DNA from: Dolomedes plantarius
Taxonomy: Eukaryota; Arthropoda; Arachnida; Araneae; Dolomedidae
Direction: 5' to 3'
DNA length: 64,000 bases
Assembly: GCA_907164885.2 (NCBI GenBank)
Contig: OU015490.1
Span: forward strand, 99,902,257-99,966,256
The translations under genes were made by a program, and so were the position numbers. Position 1 is the first letter of the stretch. Each line of letters opens with the position of its first letter. The notes below the pieces were generated by a model. The model was not told where the DNA came from. It worked only from the letters and a program-made list of their open reading frames with translations, and did not search any database. Positions 47,248 through 57,912 of the stretch are shown here, in pieces.

Positions 47248-47826
47248 TAGGGCGGAGCGTAAAAAAAAAAGTTTTCGATTTTGCTTTTGCCCTAGTGCGG
47301 AAAAGTTGGGTACTGGTGGGTAGGTCACGTATGCAAAGTTTCGGGATAAACAAAAAATATTTTCCGTCTCCATTTCGTCCGTGATTTTTAGCACATTTTT
47401 ACCATATAGTTAAAAATGTGTATTTCTATTGTTTTGTATGCAGCTCTTCGGTTTTTCTGAAATAAAAAAAAAAAACCAGAACTCACCACGGGGAAGAGGC
47501 TGCATTGCGAGTACCACCCGTGCCTACCCATCCTCCCAACCATATGGGCACAACTCCTTTGCCCTTCCAGTTATCCCGGTTTTATTCGGTACTCGCATTT
47601 GGTTTCAAATGATGGCATAGCTTTCTTCGACTCTGTTCGGGTTCTAACTAAACCGTCACGCTTATTTTCTCTACACATTGACACAGAAACCTCTGTTACT
47701 AGTTTCTCGAAACTTTCAGCACTTTGGGTGTGGTAAGGAAATTTTAGGCTTCCCATGTGTTGAGCTACAGACTCTCCACTGAAAATTTCTCAAATTATCT
47801 TCTGTCCAATATCAAATTATCTTCTG

Positions 47827-48570
47827 TCAAATTATCCTCTGTCTCAAATTATCTTCTGTCAAATTATCTTCTGTCTCCCCCAATAAGTGAGATCTTATTT
47901 GGGGTTCAGTCAAATTATATATCTGCCAATCAATAAGGTCTATATATGAAAGTGCCTCGAAGTTGAGTGACGGAATGTTGTAGTGTCCGAGTCCTTCCTT
48001 TTTTTCCTTTCTTGCTTGCAAAATCCTACTTAGTCCAAGTTCTCGAATGGGCTGTTCGTCGTCTGGGATCATTGACAAGATTATTGCTTCCGGGTGGTCG
48101 AAATAGCCATTTCTCTGGATAATGTGATCGACTACAGTCTTTAATTCGTTTTTAAGATATCGCGAGACGTTTATTGTCTTCCATAAATTTAGTGGACCAT
48201 CCGTGCAATATGGATTTAATTTGACAGTAAATCACATAGGTGTGCACACATTCATGATGAACTCTGCCAGAGTTTGAAGTTCATTTGAAGGCGCTGAAGA
48301 GCTAATGTATAAACGCATTATTCGATTTGCAGTTGTTAGCCAACGTGCATGAGAGATTTTCCCAGGGTGCTTTGTGACAAACTTGATGAGCAATTTCCAT
48401 TTTTGACAGCTTGACAATTTGTAAAGCCATTTACACGCAAATGAGTAGCCACTCCGACATTTAGTACAGCATTTGGATGGTGGAACGAATGGCCTTATTG
48501 CATTTAATGGTCCTATTGGGAAAGCATTGGCAAATTGTAAAAACCTCCCAATTGTGAGATTTGTAGCCAT
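47827..48570 (-). pseudogene. Unidentified conserved arthropod ORF with one in-frame stop
   Basis: One frame runs from 48570 to 47827, about 247 codons, interrupted only by TGA at 48232-48234, where the context suggests an original Trp codon. The sequence includes CCTKCRSGYSFACKWLYKLS, KISHARWLTTANRIMRLYIS, YCTDGPLNLWKTINVSRYL, RELGLSRILQARKEKKEGLG and ALSYIDLIDWQ. I recall similar multi-copy uncharacterised proteins in arthropod genomes (HARWLTTANRILRLYV-type), probably transposon-derived. No enzymatic motif is evident. The ORF may continue upstream in a broken frame. Downstream is a short tandem repeat of CAAATTATCTTCTGTC (about 47790-47880), which also encodes the low-complexity end of the frame. 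Confidence 0.55.
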
Positions 48571-48661
48571 TTCGAGCGAATTTCGATCGAAGGGTTACGC
48601 ACTTTTTGAAAAGTATGTATTAGAGAAATAATACTAATTCCCTCATTATAACATGTATTAA

Positions 48662-48905
48662 CCCTTTGAGGAGAGCTGTTTGCACAGTGCAAACGTCTAA
48701 ATCTATTCCTTTTTTCACTTGCATTCAATGTATTCCAGTTAAGTGAGCAGAATAGTGGCTAGTATTGCCATCTGTTATCAGTTTAAAGAAGTAAAAACAT
48801 TTTGCAACCTTTAATTGGAAAAATTTTCAAGATTATTTAGGTTAAAAAAATTCGGGAAAAATATCTGCGCCGTGCAAACGGGGGAGATTTTTGCCCCTAA
48901 AAGGG
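48662..48905. mobile_element. TTAA MITE, family M3, second copy with paralogous empty site
   Basis: Ends CCCTTTGAGGAGAGC and CCCCTAAAAGGG, flanked by TTAA at 48658-48661 and 48906-48909. It is the inverse orientation of the copy at 9944-10173. A tandem duplicate of the flanks at about 49000-49085 (ACTAATTCACTCATTAAAAC then AGATTGAAATTCAAAGAC) lacks it. Confidence 0.92.
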
Positions 48906-49099
48906 TTAACAGATTGAAATTCAAAGACGGCAATTTTTGAAAACCAGTTTTCTGACTTTGCAGCCAGTTCTTTGACTTTGCAGAGAGTTGCACACTTTTT
49001 GCAAAACACTTATAAGAAAAATAATACTAATTCACTCATTAAAACATGTATTTATAGATTGAAATTCAAAGACATTTCTGAAAACTTGTTTTCTGACTT

Positions 49100-49860
49100 T
49101 GCAATCAGATCGAAGATTAACACGCTTTTTGAAAAATACTCATGAAGTGTCAAATTAACAAATAAATTTATATTTTGATTGAATATCATAAGTAATAAAA
49201 TAATTTAACTCTTTTAAGAGCCTGAAAAAAATACACTTAATCAATAATAGATAATGTAAAGTTACATGCTTAATTGAAAATTTCCTTGTATAGGACATGT
49301 TAAAGGATATATTTAGAACTGTTTTAGAAATCTTTTTTTCATGATCATAACCCATTACCTTATAAATTACTTCAAATAAAAAAGGTTTGTAGAATTTTAA
49401 GACGAAAAATAGTTTTGATATTGTCATTCATTGCATGTAATCACCATATGAAAACACTTGAATAAAATCAGCTTTCAATAAATGTAGGGTTATGAATATT
49501 GCCAAATAGCTTATAAAAGTTAATGTTGATTTTTGATTTAGAAATCGAAGAAAAAAATTTTCAATTTATTAATTGCTATTGCTAAATTAATAAAAGATCC
49601 TCACTTGACATTATTGATGATGAAGAATACGATATTTGTTCCCATTTTATGTGATACTTATTTTACACACATAAAACGTTATTTTTTAATTTAACGTTTT
49701 CACAGGATTTTACATTGTATTTCATTATGATATACTTAGCTTTCGTGACTGTAGAGGAAGTGCATCAAGGCTTTCTGTATTATTTTTTTTTATTTAGCTC
49801 ATCACCTGTAAAACAAGTTTCACCTTCATAACTTAATTAAAGATGAGTAAGCAATATTAC
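49100..49860. other. No recognisable gene
   Basis: AT-rich sequence. The minus-strand ORF at 49155-49427 has no recognisable features. Confidence 0.45.
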
Positions 49861-49867
49861 ACGTTTT

Positions 49868-50415
49868 CAGGATACATCTATATATTTAAGCTGCTAGACA
49901 GATTTTTTGGGCAGTCCGTGAAAGAAAACTACCGCATCAATTTACTTTATTTTGGTCTTGAGCGAAAGATTTTAATCTATAGATGTGTCAAATTTGGTTT
50001 TTGTGACCGCCATTTCTATTAAATATCGATTTAAAAATTGTTTTCTGCGTTTGCTCAGTGACGTTTAAATCTGTCGATATTCACTAAGCACGAGGCCGCA
50101 TAAACACATTAATATGTTTCTGCGCATGCTCAGTGACATATTTAAATCTGGCTTTAGATACTTACAAAGCATGAGCTGCATATACACTTTAATTTGTTTA
50201 TTCTCAGGAATATCTTTAGCTCTCTCCCTGCCATTTTTATTTTTTATTTAAAGTGTAAGTCTTTATTCTTAATATTATGATTTTCAATATTTGGCAATGA
50301 TGTGTTGAGTATAATTTATGTACTAGTACATTTATTTACTATCCAGCAGCTATGTTTTGACGGGTACCAACTAGTCTATATACTTGAGTTGCTAAGGTAA
50401 TTCTTTGGGCAATCC

Positions 50416-50475
<60 letters not shown>

Positions 50476-51050
50476 ACTGAATCAATTTACTTCATTTTGG
50501 TCTTAAACGAAAGATTTTAATCTATAGATGTGTCAAATTTGGTTTTTGTAACCGGAATTTCTATTAATGAACGGTAATTTACAATTCAAAATTACTTTCT
50601 GCGCATGCTCAGTGACATTTAAATCTAGCTTTAGATACTCACTAAGCACGAGGCCGCATAAACACATTAGTTTGTTTCTGCGCATGCTCAGTGACATGTT
50701 TAATTCTGGCTTTAGTTGCTTATTAAACATGGGGCCGCATAAACACGTCAATTTGTTTATTCCGAGGAATCTCTCTAGCTCTCTCTCTGCCATTTTTATT
50801 TTTAATTACGTTTGTGAGATATAGAATTAAACCCGACGGAAATTGTTTATTTCGTGCTGTTGAGTAACCCTATTTCCTTTTATTGGGTTCAATAGTATGT
50901 TTTTTACCCTATTTCCTTTTATTGGGTTCAAGTGTATTTCTCTATTCTTAATATCATGATTTTCAACATTTGACAATGATGTGTTGATTATAATTTGTGG
51001 ATTAGTACATTTATTTACTGTCCAGCCGTCATGTTTTGACGGTACCAACT
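49868..51050. repeat. Tandem duplication, about 545-bp period, with nested sub-repeats
   Basis: AATCTATAGATGTGTCAAAT occurs near 49974 and 50519. TTGACGG(G)TACCAACTAGT ends both copies. Within each, CTGCGCATGCTCAGTGACAT and GAGGCCGCATAAACAC recur at about 100-bp spacing. The second copy contains a 55-nt A-run (50419-50473) where the first has only a few A. Confidence 0.92.
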
Positions 51051-51104
51051 AGTGTAAATTAAGATTCACAAGTTCTCCTTCCCAAACAAAAAATTCTTAT
51101 AGCG

Positions 51105-51378
51105 CATACAGATTGGTACAGAGTTCTCTGCATCTGCCAGTGATTTATGTCTCTCTGTACTCTGTACTATGCGTGGATCGCCTCCTCTGGCGGTCCATCA
51201 AAGAAAGAGTGGGGGTCAGCGGGTCAAATGGTGTCGAGCGGGGTCGGGGGAGACACGACATCAAAAAAACCTTGCGGGCGGGAATGGGGATGGTTCTAAA
51301 TACTGTGTCTAATGTTACCGTGACTAATGTGATGACAGGAGTCGGGGATCTGCAGGCAGAGAACTCTGTACCAATGTA
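51105..51378. mobile_element. Small foldback MITE
   Basis: TTGGTACAGAGTTCTCTGC near 51112 and its exact inverse GCAGAGAACTCTGTACCAA near 51357 enclose about 230 bp that are GC-richer than the surroundings. The 101-codon ORF across it shows no known domain. Confidence 0.75.
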
Positions 51379-51427
51379 TATGCACCATTACATTAAGGCA
51401 TGCACAAGTGCACAATAAACATATATA

Positions 51428-52008
51428 CAGGGTGTTTCAAAAAGAATCATCCAATTTAAAAGAATCATAACTATTCATCTTTTAATCCGTTTTGATCGAA
51501 TAATATAGGCAGAAAGAAGGAAATCTCGAGTTTCACGCAGTTGCCGACAAGTAGCGCTAACAATCTTCCTTCGCCCGCCACTTCAGTGTTTGTAAAGATG
51601 GCGACTGTACAACAGATATCATTTTGTGTTCTACGCTTTGCGAAGTGTGAGTCCGTAATAACTGTTCAGCGTGATTTTCGTCGACAAAACCCTGGTAGAT
51701 TGAAGTTCCTACCTCTCAGAGCATTAGGCGATGGCATAAACAATTCCAATACACGGGTTGTCTGTGTACGCATAACAGCAGTGGAAGAAATGTATGCAGA
51801 CATCCTCGCAAAAGTTTGGGACGAATTTGCCTACCGTATAGACACATGTAGTGTATCCAAAGGTGGGTATATTGATCACCTTAAATTTGGTTTGTAAAAA
51901 AAACTTTATGATTAGCCATGTAATATAAAATTAATTTTAAGTTTCTATGTTCAATATTTTTCATAATATACTCATTTCAAATCGGATAATTCTTTTTAAA
52001 ACAGCGTG
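51428..52008 (+). mobile_element. Internally deleted mariner-like element
   Basis: The left terminus CAGGGTGTTTCAAAAAGAAT begins after TA. The right side has the inverse (CACGCTGTTTTAAAAAGAAT) ending near 52008, without a clean TA. It retains only the first and last parts of the transposase gene. Confidence 0.8.
51598..51897 (+). CDS. Miniature transposase-derived ORF, 99 codons, catalytic core deleted
   Basis: Opens MATVQQISFCVLRFAKCESV, the conserved N-terminus of long-N-type (DUF4817-like) mariner transposases. It ends with FAYRIDTCSVSKGGYIDHL, their conserved C-terminus. The helix-turn-helix and the whole DDE region between are missing, yet the frame stays open from ATG to stop. Such products could in principle bind partners or be inert; nothing in the sequence shows expression. 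It may also simply be a chance in-frame deletion. Confidence 0.5.
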   Translation: MATVQQISFCVLRFAKCESVITVQRDFRRQNPGRLKFLPLRALGDGINNSNTRVVCVRITAVEEMYADILAKVWDEFAYRIDTCSVSKGGYIDHLKFGL

Positions 52009-52389
52009 TTGGGAATCTCCTTTGGCGCCGCTAATTGAGGCGATAGTTTTTTTTCTTCACGTCGCCAATCACCCGTCCTCCCCCGCAAGAATTCTTTCTG
52101 CAAGCACTTCTCACTTCTCTTGTTACACCGCTCATAGAATGTAGCGTGCCCTGAACACCGAATCATATTATTGTCTGTTGCGTGCGTTCAGCACCATTTT
52201 TGAATATTTCACAGTCCACTTAAAAGTATCAATAAATTTGTTGTGTTTGTTTAAATTGAGGACTTTATGTTCATGGCCAACACCAGCGCACCCGCCGTTT
52301 CACACCTTGTATTATGGATTTTGAAAAGATATATAATGTCTTATATTCATCAATAAATTTATTCATTTTACAAAGCATTTTAACGAAAT

Positions 52390-52605
52390 TAAGATTTTTT
52401 AAATTAGATTTTTTAAATAAGAAATTTTTTTTCAGCATTCCTCATTGATTATGAGATAAAAACTGAAATTCAGATACTAATTCAGTTAAGGATCATAAGT
52501 TGATATTATTGAAAATGAAGAATAAGATTTTAGTTTACATCTTAACCAAAACTTAGTCTACGTTTTTCATATGTGGTTTATAAATTATGTAGAATGTAGA
52601 CTAAC
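52390..52605 (-). repeat. Dispersed repeat, inverted partner of 5190-5450
   Basis: AAGATTTTAGTTTACATCTT and AACCAAAACTTAGTC match the reverse complement of the earlier copy. GATTATGAGATAAAAACTGA is also shared. Confidence 0.6.
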
Positions 52606-52642
52606 CAGCACTTTAAAATATTTATGTTTTTAGTTTGTTCCA

Positions 52643-52645
<3 letters not shown>

Positions 52646-52705
<60 letters not shown>

Positions 52706-52724
52706 CGTGTGTGTGTATACATAC

Positions 52725-52775
<51 letters not shown>
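52646..52775. repeat. (TA)n(GT)n(TA)n microsatellite
   Basis: TA tract, GT tract (52682-52712), TA tract. It abuts the 3' end of a Helitron on the minus strand. Confidence 0.97.
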
Positions 52776-52776
<1 letters not shown>

Positions 52777-53527
52777 TAGCTAAATACCCGTGCTTCACTA
52801 CGGAGTACATTCAAATTAAATGCAACGGTCAATGTATGCAATTAATGCCAAAAAGTATACATATATTTATAATAAATACAACGATCAATGTATGCAATTG
52901 ATGTAAAAAAAACAAAAAATATATTTATAAAAAAATTGTAAGGGATATTTTTATAGACACAATAATGTAGAAGAAAATATTCAAATTAAATCTAATAGAA
53001 CATACTAAAGAATATAGTACAGTTAATATAGTACAATTTGAGTAACATTTCTTTTACTGTATTTTAATATAGTTTTTTTTTATAATGCCCAATCGTCTGT
53101 CGCATTAGCAAGAAAGAAATTTTTTTTTGTCTATTTCGTTGTTATGCACGTGACGCAAAATTAGTTTAAAGTATCACAGAAAGAAAAGAAACCACGTGAT
53201 CAGCATTCAATAAAATTTAATCAAAAAATTTAATCTTTAAATCAGAAAATCGAGTTAAAGATTCGAAAAAGATTTCATTTTAAAGGAATTTTTAGGATCT
53301 TTGTCGTGATATAAATTTTATAACCCTCAGATTGTTATTTTAAAGGCAAAGTTAAAAAAAGTTATAAAAACAGCTTAAAGATTCAATTTTAAAAAATCTA
53401 AGAAGAATTTTTCAAAAATCTTTCTTTGTGCACCCCTACACTATAAGAAGAATCGCCATGCAAAATTTCAGCTGTTTAAGTCCAGCGGTTTGGTCTGTGC
53501 GTTATATGTCAGTCAGTCAGTTATAGA
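52776..53527 (-). mobile_element. Non-autonomous Helitron, 752 bp
   Basis: On the minus strand it begins TCTATAACTGACTGACTGAC at 53527 and ends with a CCGT/ACGG hairpin (CCGTAGTGAAGCACGG), eight bases, then CTAG at 52779-52776 followed by T. Near the 5' end AAACCGCTGGACTTAAACAG is the family-typical head. There is no Rep/helicase. TA tracts adjoin both ends. Confidence 0.88.
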
Positions 53528-53639
53528 ACTGTTATATATATATATATATATATAATGTGTGTGTGTGTGTGTGTGACCGAGTGTTGGTCAATGAAGATAT
53601 TCGCACATTATCTGCGAAAATAGTTTGTTGTTTTCAATG

Positions 53640-53895
53640 AGGGCACCACATAGGTGTACCAACACTACCCTATGGCGCCAGTTCAGTTTTGACCGAACAT
53701 CCTCAGGGGCGTCAACTAGAGGGCTCGCTACTTCCCCATCCCTCTGACATCATAGAAGGACTTTCCGATCCACGGTTTGAACGTGCCCATATACGCTTTA
53801 GACACGAAGGTATTCAGTGGAGCTCATCGGGATTCGAACTGAGCAACCAACGTCCGAAACCCAACGCGTTATCACTAGGCTACTTTGGTCCCCTG
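53640..53895 (-). mobile_element. tRNA-derived SINE, minus strand
   Basis: On the minus strand GGGACCAAAGTAGCCTAGTG (A-box region, about 53892-53870) is followed by the B-box GTTCGAATCCC (53839-53829). A non-tRNA body continues to roughly 53640. No tail or target duplication was confirmed. Confidence 0.7.
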
Positions 53896-54103
53896 TTCAG
53901 TGCAGACTATACGGTTTCAAAGAGACATGCTATAAAAGCGTGAAATGAAATTTATTGTACTCTCAGTGGAATATCGAAATGTAACATAAACGCTCAATAT
54001 AGATAAATTCCGTTTAATAATTCCATGATAATCATTGGCATAATCAGTGTGAAAAAAAAATTTCTACTACTGTAAAATGAATTACAATTCGTTAAAGGAA
54101 TAC

Positions 54104-54304
<201 letters not shown>

Positions 54305-54323
54305 TTTACAACCGCTCTCGATC

Positions 54324-54396
54324 GACGGCGTGGCCGAACGGCTAAAGCATTGGGCTCCAATTCAGAAGGTTGGCGGTTCAATCCCCGAGACGGGCT
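54324..54396 (+). promoter_or_regulatory. tRNA-like module in 5' LTR remnant
   Basis: A-box TGGCCGAACGG at 54331-54341 and B-box GGTTCAATCCC at 54375-54385, spaced exactly as in the 3' LTR copy. The anticodon-arm region ATTGGGCTCCAAT is self-complementary. It covaries with the other copy (ACTGGGCTCCAGT), so pairing is preserved by a matched change. Confidence 0.75.
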
Positions 54397-54419
54397 GTCG
54401 AAAGTATGTCGCGTTCTTT

Positions 54420-55663
54420 GGAAAGAGATGGTTACCAATTATTACTAAACATTTGGATATTCTTCTACATTTGCATGACGAATCAACTGCCGGCCACTTG
54501 GGATTTGTGAAGACCTATGATAGAATACGTAAGAGATTTTATTGGCCTAGGCTTTATCGAAGCGTACGCCTCTATGCAATGCATTGTAAAGAATGTCAAA
54601 GAAGAAAATTCGTTCCTCAAAAACCGCCTGGTCATCTAATTCCTATACCTCCCACAGAGGTACTTTTCCAGTGGGTGGGTGTGGATTTATTAGGAAGATT
54701 CCCAAAATCTAAGGCTGGTAACAAATGGATCATCGTATGTACCGATTATTTGACTCGTTATGCCATAACAAAAGCTCTGCCAACTGCTGAAGCACCCGAA
54801 GTTGCAAATTTCACTGTCGAAGAAATCATTTTGAAGCATGGGGCGCCACGAACTATCATCACCGATAGAGGATAAGTCTTCCAGTCGAAGCTAATTTCCG
54901 AACTTAACAGAACCTGCAATGTTGTCCACCGAATGACGACCTCATACCATCCTCAAACGAATGGTCTGACTGAGCGACTTAACAGGACTTTGGCCGATAT
55001 GTTGTCTATGTATGTGGACATAGAACAGAAAAACTGGGACACAATACTACCATTTATCACGTTTGCTTACAATACCATTCGACAAGATACCACTGGATTC
55101 GCATCTTTCTGCTTAGTGTATGGTCGAGAAGCCGAAACAACACTGGATACTATATTCCCGTATAGCCCTGATGGAACAGTGTCGGGTTGCCTCGATCGAG
55201 TAATCACCCAAGCAGAAGAATCAAGGCAGCTAGCTCGAGTACGGACACTGGAAGCTCAAGAAAAAGACTGTCGGATCTATTACGCAAAGCACCGAATAGT
55301 AAAATATTTGCTTGGAACCCTTGTATGGATGTTTACCCCCGTTCGTAAAATAGGCCTATCAGAAAAGCTCCTCAAAAGGTATTTCGGTCCATATAAAATA
55401 TTAAGGCAGCTATCCGACGTTACCTATGAAGTTCAAGATTTTGATCCTAGACAAAACACAAGTCAAAAAGACGAAAAACACGAGATGTTGTGCATGTGTT
55501 ATGCATGAAACCATACTATGATCCAGATGAGCAAGAAACAGCCTTACAGGAAGATACAACTACTCTTCAGGAGGAACCAGGGAATGCTGATAATAAGCTT
55601 GATGATGCTAACCAGAACGAGGAATATTCGGGTCCAGTAACGCGTTCCAGGAAAAAAAAATAA
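54420..55663 (+). pseudogene. Ty3/gypsy pol 3' end: integrase, one stop and one frameshift
   Basis: The zinc-binding H-H-C-C motif is present ([12 protein letters not shown] ... CKECQRRK). The DDE integrase core has Asp in WVGVDLLGR, Asp in TIITDRG and Glu in TNGLTERLNR. A TAA at 54873-54875 interrupts just after the second Asp, and the same frame then resumes. A shift near 55465-55480 moves the C-terminal part into another frame, which continues through RDVVHVLCMKPYYDP and ends GPVTRSRKKK with TAA at 55661-55663, a typical gypsy integrase tail. It is not functional as it stands. Confidence 0.95.
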
Positions 55664-55708
55664 GAAGTCATCTAACAGCAAGACGCTGTTCTTTTAAAGG
55701 TGGGATAA

Positions 55709-56062
55709 TGTCATATTTACAACCATTCTGGAGCGATGGCGTGGCCGAGCGGCTAAATCACTGGGCTCCAGTTCAGAAGGTCGACGGTTCAAGCCCCGAG
55801 ACGGACTGTCGAAAGTATTTCATGTTCTTTTTAAGTTAATTTATGTTCGCTTTCTCGAAGCTTCGGGAAAGTACCAAATATGTTAATTCCCTTAATTTAA
55901 ATAATTCTAGAAAGTTCTTTAGTGTATAAAAAGGCTTCCCTCAAGCTGATGGGAAGTCAGTTAGGTTCCAGCTGGGTGCATGTTAACTCGCTTTCTGTGA
56001 ATAAAAGTCTCGTTTATCTAAATTGTGCTCTCTGTGTTAATCACTCGATCCGTCTACGTGAC
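55709..56062 (+). repeat. 3' LTR, 354 bp, with TATA box and poly(A) signal
   Basis: Starts TGTCATATTTACAACC immediately after the purine tract and ends ACGTGAC before a TA tract. TGTCA/TGAC(A) would be the short terminal inverted repeat, with the last A changed or lost. Downstream of the tRNA-like module are GTATAAAAAG (55925-55934) as a Pol II TATA box and AATAAA (near 56000) as a polyadenylation signal, in the expected U3-R order. Confidence 0.85.
55735..55807 (+). promoter_or_regulatory. tRNA-like module (Pol III A and B boxes) in 3' LTR
   Basis: A-box TGGCCGAGCGG at 55742-55752 and B-box GGTTCAAGCCC at 55786-55796. The outer span of 55 bp is the canonical tRNA spacing. It lies about 30 bp inside the LTR, upstream of the Pol II TATA box. 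It is not a functional tRNA: the acceptor stem and anticodon loop are imperfect. Confidence 0.8.
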
Positions 56063-56145
56063 TATATATATATATATATATATATATCTTCAGTTATAGC
56101 GGGTGTAATACTACGCCCGTCATATATATATATATATATATATAT
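56063..56145. repeat. (TA)n tracts
   Basis: Two TA tracts, separated by about 32 bp of unique sequence (ATAGCGGGTGTAATACTACG). They follow the LTR end. Confidence 0.9.
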
Positions 56146-56922
56146 ACAGGATAATTTTTATTAAACTGACACCAGAGTCACCTGAAGCGCGATCTATCAG
56201 TCGAAATTCTGCCATAATTGATAAAGGAATTAAGGACGACAGGGGAAAGTGTTTCCTGGAAAAAAAATTAGTTCCAAAAGTCGCCGATGGGGGAAGATAT
56301 GGCGCTGTTGTTGTCAGCGCACCCGAGAGTTAGCATAAAACACAAATTAAACCTCAAAATGTAAATTCCTAACTACGTAGTCGACAACAGCGCCAGTATT
56401 TTGGACTATAAAGATTGGTACGGAATCTGTTGCGTCATCGCTTTATTTTTTTATGAGTCATTGTTTTTGATGCATTGATTTTTTTTTACAAGATTTTACT
56501 TAACAGCTTTGAAAAATTGAACGTGATTGAAAATCATTTTTACTGAACATTAGTCTCAAATGTCGTTTCTAAAATCCTTCTTTTTTATTAGACATGAAGA
56601 ACACAAATTATCCTTTTTAATGTAAAATACTTTATCCTATTAAATGTTCTTATGCTGGCACCGAAAACTGTTAAGTCAGTCAGTTAATATCTTAATTGCA
56701 TCTATATAGGAAGGCTTTAAATATTACATTCAGGCTAGAAGCATAAAATCTAGTTGAATAATTACATAAAATAAACACTCCTTAAAATTGAAATCAGAGG
56801 AAAAATAATTTCATTCGCTTAAAGCTTAAAGAGTTTGTCATAAACCCTTTGGTTAACAGGCATCGGAAAAACTACAGGACTAAAGAATACTAAACTAAAG
56901 AATAAATAAACAAATATATATA
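56146..56922. other. Unassigned; possible DNA-transposon left end at 56147
   Basis: CAGGATAATTTTTATTAAAC after TA looks like a mariner-type terminus, but no inverse partner was located. The remainder is AT-rich and non-coding. Confidence 0.3.
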
Positions 56923-57020
56923 CAGTGGTACCTCGACTTACGAGTGTCGGGTTACGAGCTTCGAGTGTCGGGTTACGACTTTCGGGTTACGAGCAAGCTT
57001 AGATATTTCACCGCTAGTTT
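56923..57020. mobile_element. Tigger/mariner-type terminal fragment
   Basis: CAGTGGTACCTCGACTTACG after TA, with repeated GTGTCGGGTTACGA words. No right terminus was found. Confidence 0.6.
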
Positions 57021-57479
57021 GAGCAGCGAACGAAATGTTACGTGCTCATCAAATGAGATCACAAGAAGCATATAATATTTACAACCTTTATGTACAATTA
57101 TTATCCAATTGTATAATATTATTCTGAGACTACTATCCAGTCTTAAACCGAGAGATTAACACTCAACAATTACCACCCGGGGCAGCTTGCTCTGCCCAAA
57201 CTTGAGTCGCCCTCTAAAACCGAACAGCGCCCAATCTCTCGCAAAGAGATAGCTTCAATTCCCTCCCCCACACTGGAACTCCCCATGGGGTCTAGGGGAT
57301 GGGATCACCTTGGTCCTAGGATTGCAAGCTCTCCCCCTTCTTCTGATTCTCAGAAAGAAGAATCTGGACATTACAGCCACAGTGAACGATGCAACAATCG
57401 CCCAGCTTCCGTGTCTCACTCGTTCACTTTAAGAGAGTAGCTGGTAATTTAAAGCGAAAGTGAGGCAAGAGGGGCGAAA
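57021..57479. other. Unassigned GC-richer stretch
   Basis: Contains CTTGCTCTGCCCAAACTTGA and GGAACTCCCCATGGGGTCTA; no long ORF. It could be a solo LTR or part of another element, but I could not define ends. Confidence 0.25.
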
Positions 57480-57494
57480 AGGTCAAAAATCAAC

Positions 57495-57711
57495 GAATAA
57501 GTGCCCCAAAATAATTTAAATTTTAATTTATTATTTGCATTTTTTTAAACGAAAAATGCATCAAGATGTAAAATTTTTTTCTCTATTACAGAATACAGTT
57601 TTATTTAATAAAAAATCTTTCAATCGAAGTCGGCAATCCCTGGACACATTTTCTCAATAGGTTAACATTCAGGTGAGCGAGACCATTAGGATTAGTAAAC
57701 AACAGCTTTAA
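57495..57711. mobile_element. M1 MITE copy h, right half only
   Basis: Interior AAATAATTTAAATTTTAATT and right terminus (AGGTTAACATTCAGGTGAGC ... AACAGCTTTAA). The left half is absent. Confidence 0.8.
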
Positions 57712-57912
57712 GAGAAGATTTCAAAGGGGGAGACGAAATTTTTGTTTCTAAAATACTGTCCAAAAGATGAAGAGTGCTGCAAAGAATCGATGGTTGAATA
57801 ACCATCGGATGACAGCAATCCATTTAAAAGTTTTTATGGACGTCTGTAAGGCCAGGCTTGAAAATAATACATGGAAATGATCTGAAGAGCACTGTTGGAT
57901 TGGATGAATACT

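Larger units (their letters stand above)
54305..56062 (+). mobile_element. Ty3/gypsy LTR retrotransposon remnant
   Basis: From left to right it has a truncated 5' LTR piece (about 115 bp), an integrase-bearing end of pol, a purine-rich tract (AAAGGTGGGATAA, 55696-55708) and a complete-looking 3' LTR. The 5' LTR piece joins directly to pol. The rest of that LTR, the primer-binding site, gag, protease, reverse transcriptase and RNase H are therefore missing. No envelope-like gene is seen. Confidence 0.92.

Noticed and set aside
54324..55807. Two functional tRNA genes
   Set aside because: A and B boxes are good but the acceptor stem and anticodon loop do not fold properly; both copies sit at the same place in LTR sequence.
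57021..57479. Solo LTR of another retrotransposon
   Set aside because: No TG...CA ends with target duplication could be defined; kept as unassigned.
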